A stretch of DNA of 46,987 bases from a candidate division WWE3 bacterium CG_4_9_14_0_2_um_filter_35_11 (GTDB lineage: Bacteria > Patescibacteriota > WWE3 > 2-01-FULL-39-13), in NCBI GenBank assembly GCA_002789015.1, contig PFSJ01000003.1, forward strand, positions 1-46,987. The letters run 5' to 3'. Under the pieces are notes generated by a model. That model had not been told where the DNA came from and did not search any database. It saw nothing but the letters and a program-made list of their open reading frames with translations. Positions 8,211-16,405 of the stretch are shown here, piece by piece. The translations under genes were made by a program, and so were the position numbers. Every line of letters begins with the position of its first letter. Position 1 is the stretch's first letter.

Positions 8211-9167
8211 TCATGCAGACATTAAGTGTTGTCTGAATTGTTTTACTAAATCTTCTTCGTTCCTGTTAGCGAGATCTCTCATCAAAACCTTGTCATCAAC
8301 TACTTTAAAACTACCTATTTCTTTTGATGGAACAAAAACTATGTCGGTGTTCACCAACACTCCAATATTGGAATCTTCACGATTTTGTACAGGAGTAAGT
8401 CTTAGCTCACTTTTCCATATTTGCATATCTTCTGGATTTGCATAAAAATGAAGCTTAGTAAAAGGCTTGATCGAAAAATGCAAAGATAGACCTGCGAATA
8501 AAGTGAATGCATATTCAAGATCCCTACTCATTGCAGTATCCTTGACTTTTCTTGCCAATTCTATTAAATCAGAATAATCGCTCTTATAATATCTGACATT
8601 AACATCATTCAAATCTAATGATTCATTCTTAGCTTCAATCACAGGGTTATCAATTACAGTAGAACTCTGACTAACTTCAGTGCTCATGATTTGCGATGAA
8701 AAAGAGTTACTATTCGTGGTGACTTGTGCTGCTTCTGGAGCAACCGGCCTAGTGTCAATTTCATTAAATGTCGGCCCTCTCAAGTCTTGAGATTGAAATG
8801 GCTTATCTTCTTTCAACCAATCCATACCAGGGACTTCAGGAACTTCAGAAACTTTATTTGAAGTTGAAATATAACGAGTTGTAGACACAGAAGGTGATGT
8901 AAAGACATCATTGTCTATTTCTACGTTTTTATTTTGATTAGCACTCACACTATCTAAGTTGCCGACTGTAGGATTAGCACCACCAAAACCTCCTGCATTA
9001 AGAAAGTCTAATATCTGGTCTTTAGTGAAACGATGCCTCCCTGACGCAGTTCGCATAGATTGGATTTTCCCGTCTTCCATATATCGATACAAAGTGCGAA
9101 GGCTTACGCCTAAAATATCTGCCACTTGGGTTGAGGTGTAGAGTTTATCTTTTAATTCTATTGACAT
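8211..9167 (-). CDS. MerR/excisionase-type helix-turn-helix regulator with conserved-looking C-terminal domain
   Basis: Residues about 9-55 (TSTQVADILGVSLRTLYRYM, then GRHRFTKDQILDFL) form a MerR/HTH_17 DNA-binding domain with the R-H-R wing typical of excisionase-like proteins. A low-complexity Ser/Thr/Asn/Val linker (about 60-195) leads to a folded C-terminal domain of about 120 residues (YYKSDYSDLIELARKVKD, NTDIVFVPSKEIGSFKVVDD) that I do not recognise. Total 318 residues, far longer than an excisionase, and no integrase lies nearby. It is a likely cytoplasmic transcription factor and is transcribed alone. The promoter -10 sits 8 nt before the ATG. The ligand or targets are unknown. Confidence 0.75.
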   Translation of the reverse strand: MSIELKDKLYTSTQVADILGVSLRTLYRYMEDGKIQSMRTASGRHRFTKDQILDFLNAGGFGGANPTVGNLDSVSANQNKNVEIDNDVFTSPSVSTTRYISTSNKVSEVPEVPGMDWLKEDKPFQSQDLRGPTFNEIDTRPVAPEAAQVTTNSNSFSSQIMSTEVSQSSTVIDNPVIEAKNESLDLNDVNVRYYKSDYSDLIELARKVKDTAMSRDLEYAFTLFAGLSLHFSIKPFTKLHFYANPEDMQIWKSELRLTPVQNREDSNIGVLVNTDIVFVPSKEIGSFKVVDDKVLMRDLANRNEEDLVKQFRQHLMSA

Positions 9168-9175
9168 AAGTACAA

Positions 9176-9202
9176 GTTATAGGAATATGCCTGACTGGTC
9201 AA
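9176..9202 (-). promoter_or_regulatory. Promoter of the HTH regulator (leaderless type)
   Basis: TTGACC, 15-nt spacer, TATAAC, then 8 nt to the ATG at 9167. The spacer is short but both hexamers are good. Confidence 0.45.
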
Positions 9203-9209
9203 GACATAA

Positions 9210-9232
9210 GGGTTACTATGGGGTTGGGTGGG
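9210..9232 (+). other. Four-run G-tract, possible G-quadruplex
   Basis: GGG, 7 nt, GGGG, 2 nt, GGG, 1 nt, GGG on the + strand in the divergent region between the HTH and PEGA genes. Such G-runs are rare in this AT-rich window outside rRNA. In the rest of the gap (about 9233-9420) I see no gene, tRNA or known RNA; the minus ORF 9245-9439 lacks any protein signature. Confidence 0.4.
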
Positions 9233-9422
9233 TGATAACTCGAGTCATATCGTACTATTTTGGTATAGCGACAGACGATGAAACTCCCTCGTGCAAGTCC
9301 TTGGCCTAGTAGCCGAGATCAACGACCAATTACGCCAAGTACGATAATACATGTACTGCTGTTTTAGTTCCATTGTCCTGCCAAGCCACGTGTAACAAAC
9401 CAGCAAATTAAAAAATAGCTTA

Positions 9423-9452
9423 TTAGCTGTAAATAACAAACTTTGATATCAT
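9423..9452 (+). promoter_or_regulatory. Promoter of the PEGA-domain gene (leaderless type)
   Basis: TTAGCT, 18-nt spacer, TATCAT, 6 nt, ATG at 9459. It favours 9459 over the TTG start at 9453 in the ORF track. Confidence 0.4.
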
Positions 9453-9458
9453 TTGTGT

Positions 9459-10673
9459 ATGAAAAATTTAGCTTCACTCTTGATTACCGTAGCTTCATTA
9501 ATTTTAATCACATCAGGAACCGTCCTATATAGTGAAGGCTGGAGAATCAATTTATCAGGCGAAAGCTCAAAGTTGACTGATGGCACGACAAGCCGTGTAC
9601 ATAAAACAGGAATGATAGCTGTAAGATCAATTCCAAACGGAGCCAAAGTTTATATAAACGACGTGTTAACTACTGCAACAGACGATACGATCGCATCATT
9701 AGTCCCAGGTGATTATAAAGTTAGAGTTGAACATGATGGATTCGAATCCTGGGAAAAAACATTAACAGTTTATCCAGAATTAGTAACAGATATTACCGCA
9801 GTATTAGTTCTTCAAAGTCCAAGGCTAGAGCCTTTAACAAATGCGGATGTAAAAGCATTTTCGCAGTCATCAAATCAAAACAACATTGCATTTTTAACAA
9901 AAAACCATGAAGAACCAGGAATATGGATACTTCCACTAACAGGATCTCCCTTGAACTTATTTAAAAGTTCTTCGAGGCTATTAATAGCAGACAATATAAA
10001 CGCCTCGCCATCATCAGGAGAAAACGTCTGGTGGTCATACTACGACAAAGAAATATTAGTTCAGATGAATACCAACGGATATTTGCTTTATGACATTTCA
10101 AACCAAACATCAACAAAATCAATCCCAACATCGATAACAGACGTGAAGGCAGTATTTGAAAAGTGGGACACAGATTGGAAATCTAATTTTTTGACAGATA
10201 AGATTGACAACTTAACGAACTCAAAAGATCAAGAAGTTCCAAAATCAATATTGAATAAATTAAAAACCGAAAAATCTACTTGGTCTCCAGACGATAAAAA
10301 ATTCTTTTTCGTAAACACAAATGAATCAGATAACAAAAAGGCTGACATCATTATCTATAACTCCGAATCGCCACTACCAATAGGAGAAAAGAGACTTTAT
10401 AACTCAATAGAAGTTTCGGATATTAAAAATACAACAATCCAATGGTACTCTGACTCTTATCACCTTATCTTGCTTGAAAAATCAGATTCAGTAGATAGCA
10501 ACATTTATACAATAAGCTTAATCAGGATAGATGGAACAAACAAAACTCCAATTTATACAGGTGAATTAGCCTCAAATCAGGCATATGCAACACCTTCAGG
10601 AGACAAAATAATAGTCCTTACCTCATTAAAAGAAAATTCACAAACCAATTTGTATGCCATTGCAATACGATAA
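9459..10673 (+). CDS. Membrane-anchored PEGA-domain protein
   Basis: The N-terminal helix LLITVASLILITSGTVLY is a signal anchor. Residues about 47-110 (GMIAVRSIPNGAKVYINDVL through PGDYKVRVEHDGFESWEKTL) form a PEGA domain, a small beta-sandwich common in surface proteins. The remaining roughly 290 residues have strand-rich blocks with repeated Trp/Tyr-Ser-Pro-Asp (STWSPDDKKFFFV, IQWYSDSYHLIL, YATPSGDKIIVL), suggesting a WD40/TolB-like beta-propeller. It is probably extracellular and membrane-tethered, with a structural or binding role rather than enzymatic. It converges on the sortase gene, 11 nt apart. No LPXTG-type motif is seen. Confidence 0.75.
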   Translation: MKNLASLLITVASLILITSGTVLYSEGWRINLSGESSKLTDGTTSRVHKTGMIAVRSIPNGAKVYINDVLTTATDDTIASLVPGDYKVRVEHDGFESWEKTLTVYPELVTDITAVLVLQSPRLEPLTNADVKAFSQSSNQNNIAFLTKNHEEPGIWILPLTGSPLNLFKSSSRLLIADNINASPSSGENVWWSYYDKEILVQMNTNGYLLYDISNQTSTKSIPTSITDVKAVFEKWDTDWKSNFLTDKIDNLTNSKDQEVPKSILNKLKTEKSTWSPDDKKFFFVNTNESDNKKADIIIYNSESPLPIGEKRLYNSIEVSDIKNTTIQWYSDSYHLILLEKSDSVDSNIYTISLIRIDGTNKTPIYTGELASNQAYATPSGDKIIVLTSLKENSQTNLYAIAIR

Positions 10674-10684
10674 ACACATTTTGG

Positions 10685-11356
10685 TTACAAAACTAGGCGT
10701 CCTTTTACAACTCGTCGGTTTTGAGTCGTTCCCGGAGGGTCACAGGTTACCAAAGTAACAACGGGTTCCGCGTATTCTTGATCAAATGGCTTTGTATTCC
10801 AACCATGCACAATACTTGTTTCAAAAATGCTGTATACATAGCCTTTACCTTCATAATATATAACAACCGTGTCTCCAATTTCTAGTTTTGAAAGTAGGTT
10901 GAAAACCGTTGCATATGGGCCTAATTGCCAAAAGTTAAGTGAAGAATGTGCAAATATGAACATATTACCATTTTGGCCTGGAAGTGCAGTTCCACCTGCG
11001 TGTGCGACACCAGACCTTAATGCTTCCATGTAGGATTTCTCATTCGTGATATCTACATTTGCAACCACAGGCGCATTTACAGAAATTTTATCAATTATTA
11101 CATCAAAGTCCTGACTTACTGGAGTTGTCGATTCAATATTCTCGTAATCAAAGCTGTTTTCTTGTAGATTGCTTTGTGAATTTAACTGCTCGGAGGATAA
11201 AATCTCCTTTTTAGGTTCACTATATATAAGACCACCAACTTTAAGTTGATACACGACCTCGGAGTAAATAATTGGCGCATAAGTAAATAACGCTATGCCC
11301 AAGCCAATAATAAAAAATAAATCCCCTAGAACCTTTGTGAAAAATCGCAATATCAT
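10685..11356 (-). CDS. Sortase-family transpeptidase (class D/E-like)
   Basis: Sortases cleave a C-terminal sorting signal and join the protein to a wall or surface nucleophile. The 223-residue protein has an N-terminal helix (LGDLFFIIGLGIALFTYAPI), a linker, then the sortase barrel with the catalytic His in NMFIFAHSS, the catalytic Cys in VTLVTCDPPG and the Arg in QNRRVVKGRL. INAPVV-like and GHS-like segments are in the expected order. It acts outside the membrane. No sorting-signal substrate is visible in this window; the truncated surface protein at the left edge is a candidate whose C terminus is not in view. The promoter -10 lies 9 nt before the ATG. Confidence 0.9.
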   Translation of the reverse strand: MILRFFTKVLGDLFFIIGLGIALFTYAPIIYSEVVYQLKVGGLIYSEPKKEILSSEQLNSQSNLQENSFDYENIESTTPVSQDFDVIIDKISVNAPVVANVDITNEKSYMEALRSGVAHAGGTALPGQNGNMFIFAHSSLNFWQLGPYATVFNLLSKLEIGDTVVIYYEGKGYVYSIFETSIVHGWNTKPFDQEYAEPVVTLVTCDPPGTTQNRRVVKGRLVL

Positions 11357-11365
11357 ATTGCAAAT

Positions 11366-11371
11366 ATTATA
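11366..11371 (-). promoter_or_regulatory. -10 element of the sortase gene (leaderless type)
   Basis: A perfect TATAAT 9 nt upstream of the sortase ATG. No clear -35 at the right distance. Confidence 0.4.
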
Positions 11372-11509
11372 CTATACATAATTTACTCAAATGATATAAA
11401 GGCGTATTAGGTAGCCGTCACTTGACACCCCAGAGTGACAAAATTTGGCTAAAAATCAATGATATAGTATGAAAGAACCAAGGGCGACTATGGGATAGGG
11501 CGAATTAGC

Positions 11510-11689
11510 TCAATAAGTGATTTTCGAATCAGTCCTGAGTTCCCTGTGTGTATTTAGCCCTAAGGAGTCTATAAATTTGAATAAACCAAAAAGATCGTAA
11601 TTTGCATATACTATAATCTCCAAAAGAATATCGAAGATTAAGGCAATGAATACGATGTAAACTACGTACCCAAGAAGCGAAACTGGCAT
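11510..11689 (-). CDS. Possible small membrane protein (59 aa), below the ORF-track cut-off
   Basis: ATG at 11689 opens MPVSLLGYVVYIVFIALIFD, ILLEIIVYANYDLFGLFKFI and a polar tail ending in TGA at 11510-11512. This gives one long hydrophobic helix, an aromatic belt and a charged C terminus, the look of a real single-pass peptide. It lies out of frame with the track ORF 11529-11804, whose sequence here is poor in protein character. A CGGAG lies upstream but inside a hairpin. The gene could equally be the 3' remnant of a frameshifted longer gene, since the other frame just upstream begins MKLVNIVVAMFVVA. The rest of the 11.36-11.98 kb gap shows no other gene. Confidence 0.35.
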   Translation of the reverse strand: MPVSLLGYVVYIVFIALIFDILLEIIVYANYDLFGLFKFIDSLGLNTHRELRTDSKITY

Positions 11690-11694
11690 AAGGT

Positions 11695-11724
11695 CGGAGG
11701 TATCTCCGAGTACTTACGGTACTC
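11695..11724. repeat. Two abutting short hairpins
   Basis: CGGAG-4 nt-CTCCG immediately followed, sharing one base, by GAGTAC-5 nt-GTACTC. They lie just upstream (in minus-strand sense) of the 59-aa ORF. They could hide its ribosome-binding site, or be a palindromic insertion that broke a longer gene. Confidence 0.5.
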
Positions 11725-11933
11725 GTTGCAGCTCCTAAAACTAGGCTATCGGCTTTATTAGTCGCCACTACAAACATAGCCACAACTATATTTACAAGCT
11801 TCAATTTGGGATAATATTGAAGATATTAGTGGTAAAAGTATTCGTCATGCAAAACATGTCTGTTTAGTACCTATGGGATGATTGCATTTCTGGAATTTTA
11901 AAAAAATATGACACTTGGACCAAAAAAGTAGCG

Positions 11934-11962
11934 TTGCCTTTTACCTACACTACTAGTAAAAT
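11934..11962 (+). promoter_or_regulatory. tRNA-Arg promoter
   Basis: TTGCCT, 17-nt spacer, TAAAAT, with the predicted start about 10 nt before the mature 5' end of the tRNA. Confidence 0.55.
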
Positions 11963-11978
11963 CAACTAAATTAAGCAT

Positions 11979-12054
11979 GCTCTCGTAGCTCAGGGGATAG
12001 AGCACGGGTTTCCTAAACCCGGTGTCGTAGGTTCAAGTCCTACCGAGAGCACCA
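11979..12054 (+). tRNA. tRNA-Arg (anticodon CCT), CCA encoded
   Basis: Full cloverleaf of 76 nt. Acceptor GCTCTCG pairs with CGAGAGC. The D arm contains AGCTCAGGGGATAGAGC. The anticodon stem CGGGT/ACCCG encloses TTCCTAA, giving anticodon CCT for AGG codons. The T arm has GGTTCAAGTCC and the 3' CCA is genomic. It has its own promoter and converges on ndk; argS is 1.6 kb away. Confidence 0.95.
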
Positions 12055-12062
12055 TAAGACTT

Positions 12063-12078
12063 GCTTGCTACTGCAAGC
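12063..12078 (+). terminator. Hairpin after tRNA-Arg
   Basis: GCTTGC-TACT-GCAAGC eight nt past the tRNA CCA, followed only by TTA and no U-tract. It could be a weak terminator or a 3'-processing hairpin. Confidence 0.3.
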
Positions 12079-12134
12079 TTAGTCGACTGAGTACGCGGAG
12101 CGTGCACCAAATCCTCTTTGAGCAATGCGAAAAG

Positions 12135-12632
12135 TTATAATTCTGGAAGATATATATTCAAATATTCAGTCTTGTCGTACTCGAAAAGCTCATCTGCGTC
12201 GAAGAATCTAACGATTTCTTCTTTTGCAGATTCAACAGAATCAGACGAATGCACAATATTTGATGTATACCCCATACCAAAATCTCCTCTAATACTTCCT
12301 GCTTCGGCCGATCTTGCCTTTGTTGTACCACATAGAAGTCTTATAGCTTCAACGGCCTCTAATCCTTCAAGGACCATCGCTATTAGTGGTGAACTTTTCA
12401 TAAAATCGGATAATGATTTGAAGAATGGTTTGTCAATATGATGAGAATAATGGGCCTCAAGCAACATATCATCAACCTGCATCATCTTTAATGCAACTAA
12501 CTTCAAGCCTTTTCTTTCAAAACGAGAAATAACTTCACCGATTAAACCGCGTTGTAAACCGTCAGGCTTTACTAAAACTACTGTTCTTTCGAAATGGAGT
12601 GAACTTCTTATCTTTTCTAAATCTTGATTCAT
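12135..12632 (-). CDS. ndk: Nucleoside diphosphate kinase
   Basis: Ndk moves the gamma-phosphate from ATP to other NDPs through a phospho-histidine. The core starts at ERTVVLVKPDGLQRGLIGEV; the catalytic signature NIVHSSDS carries the active His, and GDFG precedes it. At 165 residues it is about 15-20 longer than usual because of an N-terminal extension (MNQDLEKIRSSLHF) and a C-terminal tail rich in acidic and aromatic residues. It follows the metallophosphoesterase gene by 19 nt with no promoter seen, so it is likely the second gene of that operon. No Shine-Dalgarno is visible (AT-rich AAAAT before ATG). Confidence 0.95.
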   Translation of the reverse strand: MNQDLEKIRSSLHFERTVVLVKPDGLQRGLIGEVISRFERKGLKLVALKMMQVDDMLLEAHYSHHIDKPFFKSLSDFMKSSPLIAMVLEGLEAVEAIRLLCGTTKARSAEAGSIRGDFGMGYTSNIVHSSDSVESAKEEIVRFFDADELFEYDKTEYLNIYLPEL

Positions 12633-12651
12633 ATTTTAATAAAATTAAATA

Positions 12652-13557
12652 CTAAAAAGAAATCTTCTCCACATAATAATCTCCATCATCATATACTGTC
12701 AATATCGCAAGATTTGGCCTTTCAATATTTCTTTCTGAATTAGTTGACCCAATAATGTAGTGAAACAAAGTATTTCTCGTCTCATCAACGTTTTCGCTAA
12801 ATAAATGCTGATCACCTGCAAAAACTGCAGAAACTGAGTCCGTAGACCTTATCTGGTCTAACAGTAACTTTCTTTGAGTATCAACTGATGAAGAATATTC
12901 GCCCATACCTTTTCCCCAGAGCGACCTTATGCCAAAGTATATCGGATTATGGAAAAGTACGAAACTAGATGACGATATGTTGCCTGAAATAAAACGCATC
13001 TGAACATCATCGATACCTTCATACTCATCTGCATTATTTATTAAGAGAAACTTTACTCCGTTAATATCTACTACCCTATATGACTCTCCAAAAACACTCG
13101 AAAATGCTTCGATCCCTCTTGATTTCCATAAATCTCTGTCACCAGGAATTGGGTATATTTTCAAACCTGAATCTACAAAATACTTATTGGCATCAGCCAA
13201 ATCAACCGAGACACCTAAATGAGTAATATCCCCAAGGTGAAAAACATCACTGACACCTTGTTTTTTCAACTCTGACAAAGCTAATTCAAGATAATTCCAA
13301 TCACTTTCAGAATCAGAGATGAAACCAACTCTAGCGACAATTAGCTTATCCTTACTATCTAGATGTGTCTTCTGAGTACTTTTGAACAGAAAGTGACTAT
13401 CAATGCCAGCTTCTATACGTGACATAAGATCAGAATGAGATACAACATTTACTAGGCTTGAAAAAAATGACCCTAATAGTAATATTAATAGAAAAGCTGT
13501 GAGACATGAAACCGAACATCCGGAAATTAGACAACTTTTACCTGAAAACTTGTACAT
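12652..13557 (-). CDS. Membrane-anchored calcineurin-like metallophosphoesterase
   Basis: The N-terminal helix CLTAFLLILLLGSFFSSLV would anchor the protein with its domain outside the cell. Metallophosphoesterase motifs occur in order: VGFISDSE (usual D-x-H replaced), HLGDITHLG, PGDRDLW (usual GNHD), LFHNPI and AGDQHLF (usual GHxH). Several metal ligands are present but the first motif lacks His and the Asn of GNHD is Asp-Arg, so metal binding may be altered. 301 residues. The substrate is unknown; relatives include nucleotidases and acid phosphatases. It leads an operon with ndk, and its -10 TATTAT (13565-13570) is 7 nt before the ATG. Confidence 0.8.
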   Translation of the reverse strand: MYKFSGKSCLISGCSVSCLTAFLLILLLGSFFSSLVNVVSHSDLMSRIEAGIDSHFLFKSTQKTHLDSKDKLIVARVGFISDSESDWNYLELALSELKKQGVSDVFHLGDITHLGVSVDLADANKYFVDSGLKIYPIPGDRDLWKSRGIEAFSSVFGESYRVVDINGVKFLLINNADEYEGIDDVQMRFISGNISSSSFVLFHNPIYFGIRSLWGKGMGEYSSSVDTQRKLLLDQIRSTDSVSAVFAGDQHLFSENVDETRNTLFHYIIGSTNSERNIERPNLAILTVYDDGDYYVEKISF

Positions 13558-13564
13558 AACTCAC

Positions 13565-13570
13565 ATAATA
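13565..13570 (-). promoter_or_regulatory. -10 element of the phosphoesterase-ndk operon (leaderless type)
   Basis: TATTAT 7 nt before the ATG at 13557. The -35 is poor. Confidence 0.35.
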
Positions 13571-13704
13571 TCATAGAATAACGGCGGAAGCCCCAAGGCC
13601 AAAAAGAGTTGCTACCACGGTGATTTCTTCGAACCTGAAAAGGTATCAAACAAAGGCGCACTCTGATAGCCGTTAGATTTCACTATAATATAAAGAAGAT
13701 TCTA

Positions 13705-15579
13705 TTATTTAAGAGAATCTGGTGAAGATATACCTATTAATTTCATACACCTAGACAAAACAATAGATGTAGAAAGTGTTAGATCCAAGCGGAATTCCTC
13801 CTGTTCGGATCCTATTATTTTGCATGAATTATAGAAAGCGTTAAACGATTTACTCAAATCAAATAAATATTTGCAAATATAATGAGGAGCCGATTCATTT
13901 GCTGACCTAAAAATAATATCTTCAAATCTAAATAGCAATTTTAAAATTTCTAGCTCAAACTCATTCAGTCCAAAAGAATAACTCTCTGCACCTCCATAAT
14001 CACTTGAGGTTCCAATGTCCCCCTTTGACATAACGCTTTGCGCACGAGCGTAAGTATACTGAACATATGGCCCACTGAAACCTTTTTGATCTAATGCACT
14101 TGAAATATCAAACGTAATATCCTGATATGTATCATATTTTAATAATTCAAACTTTATTGCTCCAAATACAACTTCATCAATAGCACTAAAAGAACCAAAC
14201 TGATTTAATAAAGAATCCCTTAGCGTTTCAATAAATGTAGATATCGTGACAACAGTTCCCTTCCTTCCGCTCATTTTCACAACGCTACTCTCGGAGTTAG
14301 CATCTTTTAAAAAAACAAACCCGTAATTCACATGATGATAGTTATCAGCATACTTCGAGTACCCAAGAACTCTTAGAGCCTCTTTTACACCTTCTTGAGG
14401 ATATGTTTGAGTTGTATCAATAATATTAACTATAGATTCAGCACTATTAAAAACATTGTTGAGAGTTTCTCCGTTATCAGAATCGGTTGCATAAAGAAGA
14501 CTATCCTGTGTACCCCAGTCCAAAACCTCATACTTAAAATCTTTTATTACGCCAAATTTCCAAAGATGATAAGCTATGTCATTGCCTGTATATGTAGGAA
14601 TTCCGTTAGACCTGACAATGACCTTATCGTCACTCATTGGCATCTTTACGAGCCAACAGCCGACCCTCCCTCCTTTTGTTGATTTATAAAACGCAGGACT
14701 TGCCTTTAATAGGTCAAACGTTGCCTCCCATAATTTGTTTTTGATTATGTCGCTTTCTTTTACTACCAGATCATACTCAATTGATAAATGTCCAAATAAA
14801 ACCAATGTTGCTTTCAAAATTGCGTCAGTAATCGAAATTGCAATTTTTGAATCTTCTGAATTCTGCGCAACAATTCTCCTTTGAATCTCTTCTTTCTCAG
14901 ATTTCAGTTCTGTTGAAGACTCCATTCTCTTTTCTATATCAACATAAGCCCTTGAGGCCCATTCCAGAACGGCTTTGCAATTTTCAAGTGAAACATCCTT
15001 AAATGGAATAAATTGCTTATTATAAGCTAATACAATTGAGGCGATTTGTTGCCCAACATCATTTTGATAATACTGAACAGTAACATCATTCCCAACAAAA
15101 CTTAAAATCTTTGACAAAGAATCACCAATACAAGCATTCCTCAAATGCCCAATATGAGGCTCTTTATTCGGGTTAATCTGCGTATGCTCTAACGAAATCT
15201 TCTTATCGCTAAGCTTAAATCCATTGAGATCACGAACATCAAACATATTTTTTACAAAAAAATCATTTGATAAATAGAAATTTATAAACCCGGGTCCTGC
15301 GACTTCAACCTTTGATATATTTTTTGATATAGATTTTTTTATTATGTTTGAGATCTTTTCTGCAAGCTCCTTTGGACTACTCGCAATAGACTTTGCACTT
15401 GGAAAAAGCTTCATCGCAACATTACAGGCATAATCTCCATTTGCAGAATCGAAAGGACGTTCAATAAGATAATCAGTTGAACTAATATTCAATTCAGCTA
15501 ATGAGTTATTAATAAGTTGTTCAATTTCTAAAAAAGCATTGTTCATCTCTGTCATTTTACAATAAATATTGTCATTCAA
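13705..15579 (-). CDS. argS: Arginyl-tRNA synthetase
   Basis: Class I synthetase charging tRNA-Arg. It has an N-terminal Add-1-like domain (FLEIEQLINNSLAELNIS; VEVAGPGFINFYLS), the HIGH motif in EPHIGHLRNACIGDSLSK, QYYQNDVGQQIASI, a KMSKS-equivalent VKMSGRKGTVVTIS and the DALR anticodon domain starting at GPYVQYTYARAQSVM. 624 residues, slightly longer than the usual 550-600. The start overlaps the upstream MBL gene by 8 nt; MTEMNNAFLEIEQ (M9) is an alternative. It is the last gene of the leuS-comEC-MBL-argS operon. A weak AGATTC/GAATCT hairpin spans the stop and may help termination. Confidence 0.96.
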   Translation of the reverse strand: MNDNIYCKMTEMNNAFLEIEQLINNSLAELNISSTDYLIERPFDSANGDYACNVAMKLFPSAKSIASSPKELAEKISNIIKKSISKNISKVEVAGPGFINFYLSNDFFVKNMFDVRDLNGFKLSDKKISLEHTQINPNKEPHIGHLRNACIGDSLSKILSFVGNDVTVQYYQNDVGQQIASIVLAYNKQFIPFKDVSLENCKAVLEWASRAYVDIEKRMESSTELKSEKEEIQRRIVAQNSEDSKIAISITDAILKATLVLFGHLSIEYDLVVKESDIIKNKLWEATFDLLKASPAFYKSTKGGRVGCWLVKMPMSDDKVIVRSNGIPTYTGNDIAYHLWKFGVIKDFKYEVLDWGTQDSLLYATDSDNGETLNNVFNSAESIVNIIDTTQTYPQEGVKEALRVLGYSKYADNYHHVNYGFVFLKDANSESSVVKMSGRKGTVVTISTFIETLRDSLLNQFGSFSAIDEVVFGAIKFELLKYDTYQDITFDISSALDQKGFSGPYVQYTYARAQSVMSKGDIGTSSDYGGAESYSFGLNEFELEILKLLFRFEDIIFRSANESAPHYICKYLFDLSKSFNAFYNSCKIIGSEQEEFRLDLTLSTSIVLSRCMKLIGISSPDSLK

Positions 15580-16405
15580 CTATGGACCATAAATATCCGT
15601 CGGAAATAACTTCAATACTGCCATCTTTATCGGTCCTAAAAACCTTTATTCCTAATTGCTCATAACCATCAATAGTAGAAGCAGAAGGTAAATGATAAGC
15701 GTTATTTTCGCCAACAGAGATGACCGCTGCTTCTGGCTTTAAAGCCAGAAGCAGCGGTCTATAAAAAGAATCCTTAGCTCCATGGTGTGGAACTTTTATA
15801 ATTTCAATATCACTAGAAAAAGAAGGTAAAGCTTTAATCTGTTCCGGAATCTCTGCATCACCTGTTAATAAAACATCAAAATCCCTATACGAGTAAATCG
15901 ATACCAAAGATTTAAGATTTGGATTATAAGTATGATCATTCCCGCCTGGCATGTAATATTTCATTACACCACCTATACAATCGTCTGTGACAGAAATACT
16001 TTCGGTTGATATCGTATTTCTCAACTCCTCCTCGACCTTTGAAATCGTGTCACCTGTACCACCATACTTCAAACATCCAATTTCATAACTTTCCATGAGT
16101 GAAATCAAACCAAAAATATGGTCGGCATGCGGATGAGAAACAACAACATAATCAATACGCTTTATCCAAAATGGCAAAACTTCTGAAATTCTATATAAAA
16201 CGCTATTATTATTTCCTCCGTCAGTCAAAATTAGCTTTCTATCAGGAGTTTTAATTAAGATCGAATCCCCTTGTCCGACATCAAAAAAGTAAACATGAAC
16301 TAAATCATCATAGTAATCAATGTACTTTGGAAATTCGTATAATAATCCAGTAACAATCAAAAAAACAAAGATTATAATTAATTTCTTAGCTTGCGATTTT
16401 CTCAT
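15572..16405 (-). CDS. ComEC-type metallo-beta-lactamase-fold protein (detached C-terminal domain)
   Basis: The N-terminal helix LIIIFVFLIVTGLLYEF precedes an MBL fold: VYFFDVGQGDSILIKTP, then VSHPHADHIFG (HxHxDH), LLTGDAE and IKVPHHGAKDS. This matches the extracellular C-terminal domain of ComEC/Rec2, which is proposed to degrade or process incoming DNA. In most ComEC proteins it is fused to the channel; here it is a separate 277-residue gene overlapping the channel gene by 20 nt, so the two are probably made together and act together. A perfect 38-bp palindrome lies inside the coding sequence. Confidence 0.88.
   Translation of the reverse strand: MRKSQAKKLIIIFVFLIVTGLLYEFPKYIDYYDDLVHVYFFDVGQGDSILIKTPDRKLILTDGGNNNSVLYRISEVLPFWIKRIDYVVVSHPHADHIFGLISLMESYEIGCLKYGGTGDTISKVEEELRNTISTESISVTDDCIGGVMKYYMPGGNDHTYNPNLKSLVSIYSYRDFDVLLTGDAEIPEQIKALPSFSSDIEIIKVPHHGAKDSFYRPLLLALKPEAAVISVGENNAYHLPSASTIDGYEQLGIKVFRTDKDGSIEVISDGYLWSIVE
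15722..15759. repeat. Perfect 38-bp palindrome inside the ComEC-type MBL gene
   Basis: GACCGCTGCTTCTGGCTTT followed directly by its exact reverse complement, with no mismatch. It encodes RPLLLALKPEAAV, a segment whose length seems normal for the family, so it does not look like an inserted element. Confidence 0.9.

Noticed and set aside
9245-9439. 64-aa minus-strand ORF between the HTH and PEGA genes
   Set aside because: Atypical composition, no promoter or ribosome-binding site, and no recognisable motif.
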